This document shows, in pieces, positions 8,421 to 16,875 of a stretch of DNA of 64,000 nucleotides. Below the pieces are notes generated by a model, which was not told the DNA's origin, did no database searches, and saw only the letters and a list, made by a program, of their open reading frames with translations. The position numbers were made by a program, and so were the translations under genes. Every line of letters starts with the position of its first letter. Within the stretch, counting starts at the first letter, position 1. This DNA comes from Planctomycetota bacterium (GTDB lineage Bacteria > Planctomycetota > UBA1135): NCBI GenBank assembly GCA_026421205.1, contig JAPKBM010000002.1, positions 1 to 64,000 of the forward strand, written 5' to 3'.

Positions 8421-10577
8421 ATGATTGCATTCGCCCTGATGATTCTCCCCAGCCTCCAAGCGCCCCCTGCGGAGGACGCCTGGAAAAAGTCACGCCTCTC
8501 TCTTCCAGGAAACCAGCAAGTAGGGTTTGATTTTTTACTTGAGCATATGCCAGAAAAAGATCGGCAGGCTCTTTCCCCCAAGTGGTTGGTGGAACAATTG
8601 CAAACGGCTTATGCTACATGGGAAACCACACCATGGAAGGACCAAGTCCCTCAGGCCATATTTTTCAATGAAGTCCTTCCTTATGCCTCGGTGAATGAAC
8701 GCCGAGACACTTGGCGAAAAGATTTTCATCAACGTTTTGCTCCACTCATTCTGGATGCCAAAACTCCCTCGGAAGCGGCGGTTATTTTGAATCAACAAAT
8801 CTTTTCTTTGCTTAAAGTGAAGTACTCCACTCAAAGACCCAAGGCGGATCAAAGCCCGTTGGAGTCTATGGAGGCTGGTCTGGCCTCCTGCACAGGGTTG
8901 AGCATTTTGTTGGTGGACGCTTGTCGTTCTGTGGGTGTGCCCGCGCGTTTTGTGGGAACTCCGCTTTGGGCCGACGGAAGTGGCAACCACTCTTGGGTGG
9001 AAATCTGGGATGACGGTTGGCATTTCACAGGTGCCGCGGAGCCCACCGGGAACCAACTGAATCAAGCGTGGTTTACGGACCGTGCTTCCCAAGCGGTGCC
9101 TGAGGATAAAGAGCGTGCAATTTATGCGGTGAGTTACCGAGCCACACCACAACATTTTCCAATGGTGTGGGCACCCGACGCAGACTTCGTGCATGCGGTC
9201 AATGTGACACATCGGTATGTTCAAAAGCCTCCGGTGGCGGAGGGCTTTGCGCGTATTTTATTTTCAGCCTTGGATGGATCCGGTCAGCGGATTCCAGCTT
9301 CCATTGAACTCTTTGGGACCAAAGGGGAATTGCTTGCAGAAATAAAAACGCATGATGAAAGTCACGATGCCAATGACCACTTGACTCTTGATCTCCCGCT
9401 GGGGGTGCGCGCCGATGTCCGCATTCGTTGGGAAAAGCGGCATTTTCGCACGGTTTTCAAAGTGGTGGAAGATGAAACTCTTGTCGAAGCCGTTTTTTCT
9501 CAAGAGGTGGCAGTGCAAGTTCTTCAGCCCAATCAACGGCTCTGGCGCGCTCATCAAAGGAAATTACGGGAAACTCGTGCTAAAGAAATGGAAAACCGCG
9601 TCCTGCAATTCAAAGATTGGACCTTGCCTTTCTGGTGGACAGCGTTCGGCGAAAAACCCGTCGACGGATACAGTCTTTGGATTTCTCTTCATGGCGGGGG
9701 AGGGACGACGTCGGAAGTGAACGACGGCCAGTGGGAGAATCAAAAGAAGCTTTATGAGTTGAAGGAGGGGTTTTACCTGGCACCGCGCGCGCCGACCAAT
9801 ACTTGGAATCTTTGGCATCAAAGTCATATCGATGTTTTCTTGGACCGTCTCATTGAAAATATGGTGGCTCTTTATGGAGTGAACCCCAACAAGGTTTATG
9901 TTTTGGGTTATTCCGCGGGTGGCGATGGCGTGTTTCAGCTGGCACCTCGCATGGCAGACCGATGGGCCGCCGCAGGAATGATGGCCGGCCATCCCAATGA
10001 AACCAAGCCCGACGGTCTTCGGAATTTGCCTTTTACCCTTCACATGGGTGGGGAGGATGGGGCCTATGACCGCAATCAGCACGCGGTGCGTTGGAAAGAA
10101 GAGCTTGCGGCTTTGCACAAAGAAGACTCCGACGGCTACCCCCACTGGGCAGAGATTCATGCGGGGAAGGGGCATTGGATGGACCGTCAAGATGCCGCTG
10201 CACTTCCATGGATGGCCAAGTACACGCGCAACCTCCGCCCCGAGAAGGTGGTCTGGCTCCAAGATGATGTCACGCATTCCCGTTTTTATTGGTTGGCGGT
10301 GGAGCAACCCGTGCCCCGAAGTCGTTTGGTCGTTCAAAGGAAAGGGCAGACTTTCCAAGTTTTGGCTGCCGACGGCCTTTCGGAGTTCAAAATCCGTTTA
10401 GACGCGTCCATGGTGGATTTTTCCCAAGAAATTGTGGTTCAGCAGGGTGAGCGCATCCTTTTTCAAGGGGAAATCTCTCCTAGCATGGGGATTCGGCGAA
10501 AAACGCTCGCGGAACGAGGGGATCCTGATGGGATTTGGAGCGCAGAAATCACCGTGGTGATTCCCAAGGAAAAATAA
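8421..10577 (+). CDS. Secreted transglutaminase-like / alpha-beta hydrolase fusion
   Basis: 718-aa exported protein with two enzymatic modules. After a signal peptide (MIAFALMILPSLQAPPAEDA), a transglutaminase-core domain has ASCTGLS (Cys157), GNHSWVEIW (His190) and a possible third acid (Asp or Glu in WHFTGAAEP). A central beta-rich linker follows (about 270-400). The C-terminal half is an LpqC/PHB-depolymerase-like esterase with SLHGGGGT (oxyanion region), GYSAGGDG (nucleophile Ser near 497) and AGKGHW (likely His). Each domain family is known; together they suggest peptide or ester processing in the periplasm. ATG 8421 was chosen because the longer frame begins inside the divergent top6B gene. 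Confidence 0.82.
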   Translation: MIAFALMILPSLQAPPAEDAWKKSRLSLPGNQQVGFDFLLEHMPEKDRQALSPKWLVEQLQTAYATWETTPWKDQVPQAIFFNEVLPYASVNERRDTWRKDFHQRFAPLILDAKTPSEAAVILNQQIFSLLKVKYSTQRPKADQSPLESMEAGLASCTGLSILLVDACRSVGVPARFVGTPLWADGSGNHSWVEIWDDGWHFTGAAEPTGNQLNQAWFTDRASQAVPEDKERAIYAVSYRATPQHFPMVWAPDADFVHAVNVTHRYVQKPPVAEGFARILFSALDGSGQRIPASIELFGTKGELLAEIKTHDESHDANDHLTLDLPLGVRADVRIRWEKRHFRTVFKVVEDETLVEAVFSQEVAVQVLQPNQRLWRAHQRKLRETRAKEMENRVLQFKDWTLPFWWTAFGEKPVDGYSLWISLHGGGGTTSEVNDGQWENQKKLYELKEGFYLAPRAPTNTWNLWHQSHIDVFLDRLIENMVALYGVNPNKVYVLGYSAGGDGVFQLAPRMADRWAAAGMMAGHPNETKPDGLRNLPFTLHMGGEDGAYDRNQHAVRWKEELAALHKEDSDGYPHWAEIHAGKGHWMDRQDAAALPWMAKYTRNLRPEKVVWLQDDVTHSRFYWLAVEQPVPRSRLVVQRKGQTFQVLAADGLSEFKIRLDASMVDFSQEIVVQQGERILFQGEISPSMGIRRKTLAERGDPDGIWSAEITVVIPKEK

Positions 10578-10665
10578 AAGCAAGTTCCTTGTTGAGTAAA
10601 AGCGACTTCCTAGCCGAAGAGGAGGTGTCTGGTGTTGAGAAAAAGCACCCAGAAACACTATCCTC

Positions 10666-11295
10666 ATGCCTCTTCCTCGCAAAAAACCCTCACAGATTCA
10701 GGAGTCAAAGAACTCCGGAACTTCTTTTCAGACCACTGTTTACGAACAGGAAATAGAGCAATGGGAGGGCTTGGTTTGGTACGTGGTGAACAAGATCACC
10801 CCCCGGCTCCCTAACACGGTTTCCGAAGAGGAATTGCATGCTGCAGGAATGATGGGTTTGTGGAAGGCGACCCGCTCTTATGATGCCTCCAAAGGGGCAG
10901 AATTTAAGACCTACGCCTACCACAGAATCCGTGGGGCCGTGCTGGATGAGTTGCGCACTCTCGATTTCCTTCCGCGTTCCATGCGAGAGCGTGCCAAGCG
11001 TGACGGCATTGCCGCTCCTGCGGTCGTCGGGATTCCAGTGAACGAGGATGGTTCCGAGAGTCTCTCTGGTTGCAGGCGATCTTCTTCGGTAGAAAACGCT
11101 GATCTGCACGCTGCTTTGATGAAGGAGATGGAGGATCTCCCCGAAAAAATGCGCGCGGTGATGCATCTCTACTACCAAGAGGGGATGAAAATGCGTGATA
11201 TCGGTGAGCGTCTCAGCCTGACCGAGTCCCGCGTGAGCCAAATTCACGCCAACGCCATCGCCCGTCTCCGTCGATCTTTTCCGGAAGCCGCCTAG
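10666..11295 (+). CDS. FliA/WhiG-type RNA polymerase sigma factor
   Basis: 209-aa sigma-70 family protein of the FliA (group 3) kind. Region 2 runs from about residue 30 to 105 (LVWYVVNKITPRL, GMMGLWKATRSYD, FKTYAYHRIRGAVLDELR). Region 4 is at the C-terminus (YYQEGMKMRDIGERLSLTESRVSQIHANAIARLR, helix-turn-helix). Region 3 is shortened: FLPRSMRERAKR is present but the next 30 residues are low-complexity. No flagellar or chemotaxis gene and no obvious anti-sigma factor is adjacent. It may serve a non-flagellar regulon such as pili or envelope genes (inference). Confidence 0.88.
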   Translation: MPLPRKKPSQIQESKNSGTSFQTTVYEQEIEQWEGLVWYVVNKITPRLPNTVSEEELHAAGMMGLWKATRSYDASKGAEFKTYAYHRIRGAVLDELRTLDFLPRSMRERAKRDGIAAPAVVGIPVNEDGSESLSGCRRSSSVENADLHAALMKEMEDLPEKMRAVMHLYYQEGMKMRDIGERLSLTESRVSQIHANAIARLRRSFPEAA

Positions 11296-11332
11296 GTCGC
11301 AAGAGCCGGCTCCTTGTGCCAAGGAGTCTCAA

Positions 11333-11363
11333 CGCCTAAACTGCTTGCAATGCAGTTTAGGCG
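11333..11363. repeat. Perfect 12-bp inverted repeat over the M1 peptidase start
   Basis: Arms CGCCTAAACTGC (11333-11344) and GCAGTTTAGGCG (11352-11363) are perfect complements around a 7-nt centre. The left arm contains TAAACT, placed 7 nt before the ATG at 11350, and the ATG sits at the centre/right-arm border. No T-run follows, so a terminator for the sigma gene is unlikely. If the gene is leaderless the left arm is not transcribed, which favours a DNA operator over an RNA hairpin. Confidence 0.75.
11337..11342 (+). promoter_or_regulatory. -10-like TAAACT of the M1 peptidase gene
   Basis: TAAACT ends 7 nt before ATG 11350 and lies inside the inverted repeat 11333-11363, so a protein bound there would block the promoter. 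Confidence 0.4.
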
Positions 11364-13554
11364 TCATGTTTGGATTCTTCTGATGGTTTTGTGGGGCAGT
11401 GGCTTTTCCATGGCCGCCCAACTCCCCACGCAAAGCGCCAAGACGGTGCACTACGACATGACCGTGGCCATGCAAGCGGGCAGTTTCATGCTCACCGGCC
11501 AGGAACAAGTTACTTGGCGGAATCAAACTGAAGGGACGACGTCGGAATTGTTTTGGCACGTCTATAACAACGCGTGGGCCGGCCGAGATTCTGTTTGGAT
11601 GGTGGAGGCGCGTGGTTTTGAAGACGACAAGTTGCCTCGCGCTTGGGGAGAGACTCAAATTACGCACTTGGCCTTAGCTGATGGCACGAAGTTGCCGTGG
11701 AGTTGGGTGCCCCAAGAGAAAGCGCCCAACGATCGCACAGTTATGAAAGTGACGTTGCCGAAGCCCATCGGCCCTGGCGGGGAAGTCACGGTGCAATTGA
11801 ACTTCACCGCTCTTTTGCCACCCGCGTATCGACGAAGTGGTTGGGGAGAGAGTGGTTATATTCACGCCGTGCAGTGGTACCCAAAGTTAGGCGTTTTTGA
11901 GAAGACGGCCGACGGATTTTCTTGGAATTGCCCGCCCTATCATTACCTCTCTGAGTTTTATGCAGACTATGGGGATTACACCCTCAGTCTCACTTTGCCG
12001 GGAAATTACGCAGGGCACCTTGCTGCAACCGGGACTCTTGAAACTGAAACCGTAAACGCGGATGGCACCGTCACCGTCACCATGCATGCCGAAGACGTGC
12101 ATGACTATGCATGGACCGCCGACCCGAAAGCACTTTTTGAAACGCGCCGTTTTGACGCCGCGGATTGGCGGGATGAGGTGGAAGAAAGAAAGGTGGCTAT
12201 TGCATTGAACCGTACGGTGGAGGAAATTCGGCCTCGCGATGTAGAAATGATCCTCTTGTTGCAGCCAGAGCATGAAGAATACCGAGAGCGTTACTTTGAA
12301 GCGGTTGCCAAATCTCTTTATTACTTTGGCCTTTGGTACGGTGAATATCCTTACGAGACGATTACTTGTGTGGATCCGGCCAACGACGCGCGCGCAACGG
12401 GCGGGATGGAATATCCACGCCTCTTCACGGGCGGGGTGCATCGGGGGAATCATGAGCGCACGCTTTCTCCCGAAGGCATCACGGTGCATGAGTTTGGCCA
12501 TCAGTTTTGGTACGGCTTAGTTGGCAATGATGAATTTAATCACGCCTGGTTGGATGAAGGATTTAACACATTTTCTACCAATCGAATTCTTGCGAAAGCT
12601 TGGCCATTGGAGTTGCAAACGTATTCGGTTTTGGGCCATCAATACCCAGGTCGTGCTCCGCTTTCGTTACCTTCGTTTGGAGAATCCGACGCCCGCGCGT
12701 GGTTGACCTTGCAAAGTGCTTCGTTTCCGGAAACGCCTTGGACGGAGGCCACGGATTTTGCGTTGACAAAACGCACTTCCGTAGAGGGTTGGTTGCAAGA
12801 GATCCCCGTGGCTAGTTATCTTCCTGAAGTCACACGGAACCGGACGTTGGCTTTGTTGAACGCACACCACGGGGATTGGGGACAACCTTTGTCCACACCC
12901 ACGTGGAATATGGTGTCCAACCAACTGCGTCGTACCAATGCCTATAACCGACCTGCTTTGACTTTGGAAACGATGTCACGTTTGATGGGTGAGAACCGGT
13001 GGATCCGCCTCATGCGCGAATGGCATGAGACACAACGCTATCAACACCCCAAGCCAGAAGAGTTCCGAGGGTTGCTCTTGAAGCATGGAGAGGGCGTCGG
13101 TGTGGATTGGAATGCTTTTTGGCAGCAGGCCTATCACGGCAATCAACGCATGGATTTTAAAGTGGAGCGCGTGACTAACCGTTTGCTTGTGGAAGATCCT
13201 CGCGCCTTGGAAAAAGAAGATGGCTTGGCCGATGCCACCTGGAGAGTACGTGTGGAGGTTCGGCGCACGGGAGACTTTCAAGTTCCGGTAGAGATAGATA
13301 TTCTCTTCGCCGACGGTCTCTCCCAGCGACATACTTGGAATGGGGTGGGACCCGTTTGGGTGCATGAAGTTCCGGCTTCCACGGCCAAAGTCATGCGAGT
13401 GCTGGTGGATCCCGAGCAGAAGCTTATGTTAGAGAGGAATGCTTTGGATAACACTTGGATTATGGACCCAAGAGAATCGCGATCTTGGAATTTGAGTGTG
13501 CGCGCCATGATTTGGGCGCAACAAGTATTGCATTACTACGGAGGTCGAGGATGA
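11350..13554 (+). CDS. M1-family (gluzincin) aminopeptidase, exported
   Basis: 734-aa zinc peptidase. An N-terminal hydrophobic signal (HVWILLMVLWGSGFSMA) is followed by the M1 saddle domain. The substrate motif is GGMEYPRLF, replacing GAMEN. The catalytic zinc site is HEFGHQFW (about 380-387), with WLDEGFNTF giving the third ligand about 20 residues later. The C-terminal half is helical and ends YYGGRG. It probably trims peptides in the periplasm. The ATG at 11350 precedes the signal peptide; an in-frame TTG at 11314 also exists. It is coupled to the next gene by ATGA. Confidence 0.88.
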   Translation: MQFRRHVWILLMVLWGSGFSMAAQLPTQSAKTVHYDMTVAMQAGSFMLTGQEQVTWRNQTEGTTSELFWHVYNNAWAGRDSVWMVEARGFEDDKLPRAWGETQITHLALADGTKLPWSWVPQEKAPNDRTVMKVTLPKPIGPGGEVTVQLNFTALLPPAYRRSGWGESGYIHAVQWYPKLGVFEKTADGFSWNCPPYHYLSEFYADYGDYTLSLTLPGNYAGHLAATGTLETETVNADGTVTVTMHAEDVHDYAWTADPKALFETRRFDAADWRDEVEERKVAIALNRTVEEIRPRDVEMILLLQPEHEEYRERYFEAVAKSLYYFGLWYGEYPYETITCVDPANDARATGGMEYPRLFTGGVHRGNHERTLSPEGITVHEFGHQFWYGLVGNDEFNHAWLDEGFNTFSTNRILAKAWPLELQTYSVLGHQYPGRAPLSLPSFGESDARAWLTLQSASFPETPWTEATDFALTKRTSVEGWLQEIPVASYLPEVTRNRTLALLNAHHGDWGQPLSTPTWNMVSNQLRRTNAYNRPALTLETMSRLMGENRWIRLMREWHETQRYQHPKPEEFRGLLLKHGEGVGVDWNAFWQQAYHGNQRMDFKVERVTNRLLVEDPRALEKEDGLADATWRVRVEVRRTGDFQVPVEIDILFADGLSQRHTWNGVGPVWVHEVPASTAKVMRVLVDPEQKLMLERNALDNTWIMDPRESRSWNLSVRAMIWAQQVLHYYGGRG

Positions 13555-14552
13555 GCCAAGGTTTGCAAGAACGTGGTGCTTTGGCGCATCTTTCGAACGG
13601 ATTCCGGGTAGCCTTGTCGCGACCCCGTGTTGTGATTTGTCTCTTGGCGTTATCTTTGTTTTCTGCTTTACCCGTTGCAGTTCCGGTTTATCATTCCGCA
13701 TCTGCAGCGCTCGGACGTTTTTCTTTGCTTGGGAATTCGCTGGATTTGTTGGTTTCAGCACCACGTTGGGTATTGGATGCTTGGTCTCATCCTGACGAGC
13801 TTTTGAAATCATCAACGCAGGCCTTGATGGCTCCGTTGTTGCTGATGACCAGTTTGTTTGGATTGCTGGTAACCGCAGGTTGGATGGTATGTGCTTTAGA
13901 AGGAAAGGGTCGCCATGCGCTCAGCACATTCTTTGAAGGTGGGGGCCATTGGTTTTTCCCTTTCCTGCGGACTTGGATTTTTGGATTGGGCCTTTACGCA
14001 CTGCATACATGGGTGATTTGGGGTACGCCCGGCGATTGGGTCGTGGAACAGTTCCTTCCAGATGGAGAATCCACGCGTGTCGATTCGGAAAACACAGGGC
14101 GATGGATCACCAACATTCGAGAAATCATTTTCTTGGTGGCACTGTTGAAAATAGAAATCATCCTCGACCTTGCCCGCGCTTGCATGGTGGTGCGTGAAAG
14201 TCGGTCGGCCCTCGGCGGATTCCTCCGGGCAATTGGAATCTGGATACGCTGTTTCCCCCGAATCTTTCGCTTAGTAGGTGTGGGTTACGCTTTAGAAGCT
14301 TTGTGGATTGCCGGATCACTTTCGGTAGTTTCCTGGCAAAGTTGGCCGATGGTCTCTTTGATTTTCTTGTTGCCTTTCGGTCGCATAGTTTGCCGGAGTG
14401 CTCGCCTGTGTGGATTGGCTACTTTTGTGCGGGAACAGATACGGCAGAAAAATCAAAAGCACACACCACTTCCAGATGTCTTGAGTGAGGCGCCCTTCGT
14501 GGATGGTACCGCATGGGGAGAGCCTGCTGAGGACCCGAAAACGCTACCGTAG
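13551..14552 (+). CDS. Polytopic membrane protein of unknown function
   Basis: 333 aa with about six hydrophobic segments, e.g. VVICLLALSLFSALPVAVPVY, ALMAPLLLMTSLFGLLVTAG, TWIFGLGLYALHTWVIW and WPMVSLIFLLPFGRIV, and a polar C-terminal tail. I do not recognise a family. The ATG at 13551 overlaps the M1 peptidase stop (ATGA) and has GGAGGTCGAGG just upstream, so the two are co-translated. It may be a membrane partner of the peptidase (inference). A longer frame from 13455 lies inside the peptidase gene. Confidence 0.72.
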   Translation: MSQGLQERGALAHLSNGFRVALSRPRVVICLLALSLFSALPVAVPVYHSASAALGRFSLLGNSLDLLVSAPRWVLDAWSHPDELLKSSTQALMAPLLLMTSLFGLLVTAGWMVCALEGKGRHALSTFFEGGGHWFFPFLRTWIFGLGLYALHTWVIWGTPGDWVVEQFLPDGESTRVDSENTGRWITNIREIIFLVALLKIEIILDLARACMVVRESRSALGGFLRAIGIWIRCFPRIFRLVGVGYALEALWIAGSLSVVSWQSWPMVSLIFLLPFGRIVCRSARLCGLATFVREQIRQKNQKHTPLPDVLSEAPFVDGTAWGEPAEDPKTLP

Positions 14553-14572
14553 AGTCTGAGAAGCAGCCCGTT

Positions 14573-14578
14573 TAGAAT
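14573..14578 (+). promoter_or_regulatory. -10 element TAGAAT (leaderless pfp)
   Basis: TAGAAT ends 6 nt before ATG 14585, which puts the expected transcription start on the A of the start codon. No ribosome-binding site is present. Confidence 0.55.
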
Positions 14579-14584
14579 GCGGGT

Positions 14585-15814
14585 ATGACAGAAATACTTC
14601 GTGGTGCGGCCGTGATAGGCCAGTCCGGTGGCCCAACGGTCGTCATCAATCAATCTCTGGTGGGTTTCATTGAAGAAGCCGTTAAGGCTGACGCCATCAC
14701 GCAGGTTTACGGCGCTCGGCATGGGGTTCAGGGCATGATGTCAGGAGATTTAGTGGACCTCGGTGCAGAATCCCCCGATAACCTTGAGCAGGTTGCTTTA
14801 ACGCCAGCCGCTGCATTAGGTTCGGTTCGGATGAAGCCGACTGCCAGTGATGTTGCTCAGATGATTGCCACGTTTCAAAAGTTTGATATCCGTTATTTCT
14901 TTTACATCGGCGGCAATGACACGGCCGAAACGGCGCACATTGTGGAGCAAACTGCAGCGGAGCAAGGTTACGCCATGCGGTGCTTCCACATCCCAAAGAC
15001 CATTGATAACGATTTGCGCATCACGGACCATTGCCCAGGTTTTGGTTCCGCTGCACGGTTTGTGGCCCATGCATTTCAAGGAGATGACCGAGACAATCGA
15101 TCTTTGCGGGGTGTGAAAATCAATGTGGTTATGGGTCGCCATGCAGGATGGTTGACTGCCGCATCCACATTAGGGCGCAGAGATGAAACCGATGGCCCGC
15201 ATTTAGTTTATCTACCGGAAACGGTCTTTGACCCTGAAAATTTTCTCGCCGACGTCGCTTCGGTTCATGAGAAGTATGGTCGCTGTTTGGTGGCTGTGTC
15301 CGAAGGAATCCATGATGCTCGCGGAAAGTCCTTCCTTCAGGTTTACGCAGAACAATCGGGCTCCGCTCTTGCAGGGGATCAAGATAGCCACGGAAACGTT
15401 CAACTTTCTGGAACCGGTGCTTTAGGGGATGCGCTTGCCAATCTTGTCAAAGAAAAACTTCCTGGAACCCGCGTTCGCGCCGACACGTTCGGCTACTTGC
15501 AGCGGTCCTTTCCAGCTGATGCTTCCGAAGTGGATCGCGCCGAAGCCCGCATGGTGGGTCGTGATGCAGTGGCCGCGGCTGTCGGCGGGGAGCATGCTAG
15601 TGGTTCCATTGCATTGCGCCGAGTCGAGGGAGATGCGTATGCATGTGAAACTTTTGTCACGCCCTTGCACACTGTGGCCAAGCACACCAAAGACATGCCA
15701 GGGGAATTCCTTGACGGTGATCATGCCGTCGCCGCCGCTTTCCGGGATTATGCCTTGCCGTTAACGGGAGGAATCACCCCCATGGCTGATTTGTCGATGA
15801 AGTCCGTTTCGTAG
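14585..15814 (+). CDS. pfp: Pyrophosphate-dependent 6-phosphofructokinase
   Basis: 409-aa glycolytic enzyme converting fructose 6-phosphate and PPi to fructose 1,6-bisphosphate (reversible). The N-terminus has the GQSGGPTVVINQSL loop. YIGGNDTAET has Asp in the GGND position that marks PPi rather than ATP use in this family. PKTIDND is the catalytic loop and MGRHAGWLT follows. SEGIHD and GYLQRS occur in the C-terminal domain. Cytoplasmic. A TAGAAT promoter 6 nt upstream suggests a leaderless message. The porin gene follows after 5 bp. Confidence 0.93.
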   Translation: MTEILRGAAVIGQSGGPTVVINQSLVGFIEEAVKADAITQVYGARHGVQGMMSGDLVDLGAESPDNLEQVALTPAAALGSVRMKPTASDVAQMIATFQKFDIRYFFYIGGNDTAETAHIVEQTAAEQGYAMRCFHIPKTIDNDLRITDHCPGFGSAARFVAHAFQGDDRDNRSLRGVKINVVMGRHAGWLTAASTLGRRDETDGPHLVYLPETVFDPENFLADVASVHEKYGRCLVAVSEGIHDARGKSFLQVYAEQSGSALAGDQDSHGNVQLSGTGALGDALANLVKEKLPGTRVRADTFGYLQRSFPADASEVDRAEARMVGRDAVAAAVGGEHASGSIALRRVEGDAYACETFVTPLHTVAKHTKDMPGEFLDGDHAVAAAFRDYALPLTGGITPMADLSMKSVS

Positions 15815-15819
15815 TTTCC

Positions 15820-16869
15820 GTGATTGCATCTTTCGCGCTTATTGCGTTTCCTTTTTTTCAACTTCCAGACTTTGGAGGTCGTTTTGAATACCACGTGTTT
15901 CATTTTCCCGGGGTCACCGCCAATGATTCCAAGCTTCGACGTTTTCGTTTTAATAGAGAGGGGCAGTGGTCGAAGAATTTCGGCTATGAACTAGAATTAG
16001 AATTATCTGATGGCGCTAAGTTTGAAAATGGCAATGTACATTGGATTAGCCGGCACGGCATGAAGGTGCAGGCGGGGTTATTAAAGGAGCCATTGGGGCA
16101 TGACACATTTACTTCCAGCCGTTTCATGACTTTCACAGAGCGGAATATTGTTTCCGATCTCACGCCGTCGGACAATACGGGCATCATGGTGGAGTACGGG
16201 AATTCCGCATTCACTTGGCATTTTGGGGCTTTCGGAAAAGTAGCGCACGGAGGCATGGCGGATAAAGAAGATGCGTTGACAGGGCGTTTGGTTTGGCGCC
16301 CGTGGTATCAGGATTCTGGCAAACTTTTGCACCTCGGCCTTTCTACAAGTCTTCGCAATCCGCAGCGCAATGAAGTTTCTTGGGGCCTTGACGGCGGGCC
16401 AAGCGTGATGGAAGATATCGTAAACACGGGGATCCTTGCTGCCGACGCGCTTCATTGTGTGGGAACGGAAGTAGCTTGGATGGATGGACAATGGTCTCTT
16501 CTTGCAGAAACAATGACCGTTTCGATACGTGGTGGGGATGGGGGTTCCGCTCAAGGTTGGTCTTTACAGGGCTCTTGCTTTTTGACGGGAGAACACCGCA
16601 ATTACAAGATATCCAACGGGACTTTTGGTCGGACGCATCCGTATTCTTCCTTTCTTGAAAATGGAAATGGTGCGTTAGAATTGGCTGCTCGTACGGAGCG
16701 TGTGCTCTTTCCGTCGACCTCGTTGAGTGCTGGCATGGGCGTGCAAACCCTCGCTCTGAATTGGTGGTTGACGCCTTATTGGAGAATTCAGACTAGTTGG
16801 GACCATCTACAACCCGTCGGCGGTGAAGGTGTCCAAGCTTGGACGATTCGCTTCGCCTGTGATTGGTAG
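15820..16869 (+). CDS. Phosphate-selective porin-like (OprP/OprO) outer-membrane protein
   Basis: 349-aa beta-barrel with a GTG start at 15820. A short hydrophobic leader (MIASFALIAFPFFQLP) is followed by the alternating strand pattern of the OprP/OprO family: FRFNREGQWSKNFGYELELE, then VQAGLLKEPLGHDTFTSSRFMTFTERN (the G-x-x-K-x-P motif near the barrel start) and a C-terminal aromatic end (WTIRFACDW). It would admit phosphate or polyphosphate. Following pfp suggests, loosely, a link between phosphate uptake and PPi use (inference). Confidence 0.8.
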   Translation: MIASFALIAFPFFQLPDFGGRFEYHVFHFPGVTANDSKLRRFRFNREGQWSKNFGYELELELSDGAKFENGNVHWISRHGMKVQAGLLKEPLGHDTFTSSRFMTFTERNIVSDLTPSDNTGIMVEYGNSAFTWHFGAFGKVAHGGMADKEDALTGRLVWRPWYQDSGKLLHLGLSTSLRNPQRNEVSWGLDGGPSVMEDIVNTGILAADALHCVGTEVAWMDGQWSLLAETMTVSIRGGDGGSAQGWSLQGSCFLTGEHRNYKISNGTFGRTHPYSSFLENGNGALELAARTERVLFPSTSLSAGMGVQTLALNWWLTPYWRIQTSWDHLQPVGGEGVQAWTIRFACDW

Positions 16870-16875
16870 CTTTTG

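Noticed and set aside
9564-10358. Long antisense frames inside real genes (e.g. 264 codons opposite the esterase module)
   Set aside because: They mirror a gene with clear catalytic motifs on the other strand and have no motifs of their own.
11333-11363. Intrinsic terminator for the sigma factor gene
   Set aside because: The hairpin is strong but is followed by TCATGTTT, not a T-run, and it overlaps the next start codon and its -10 element.
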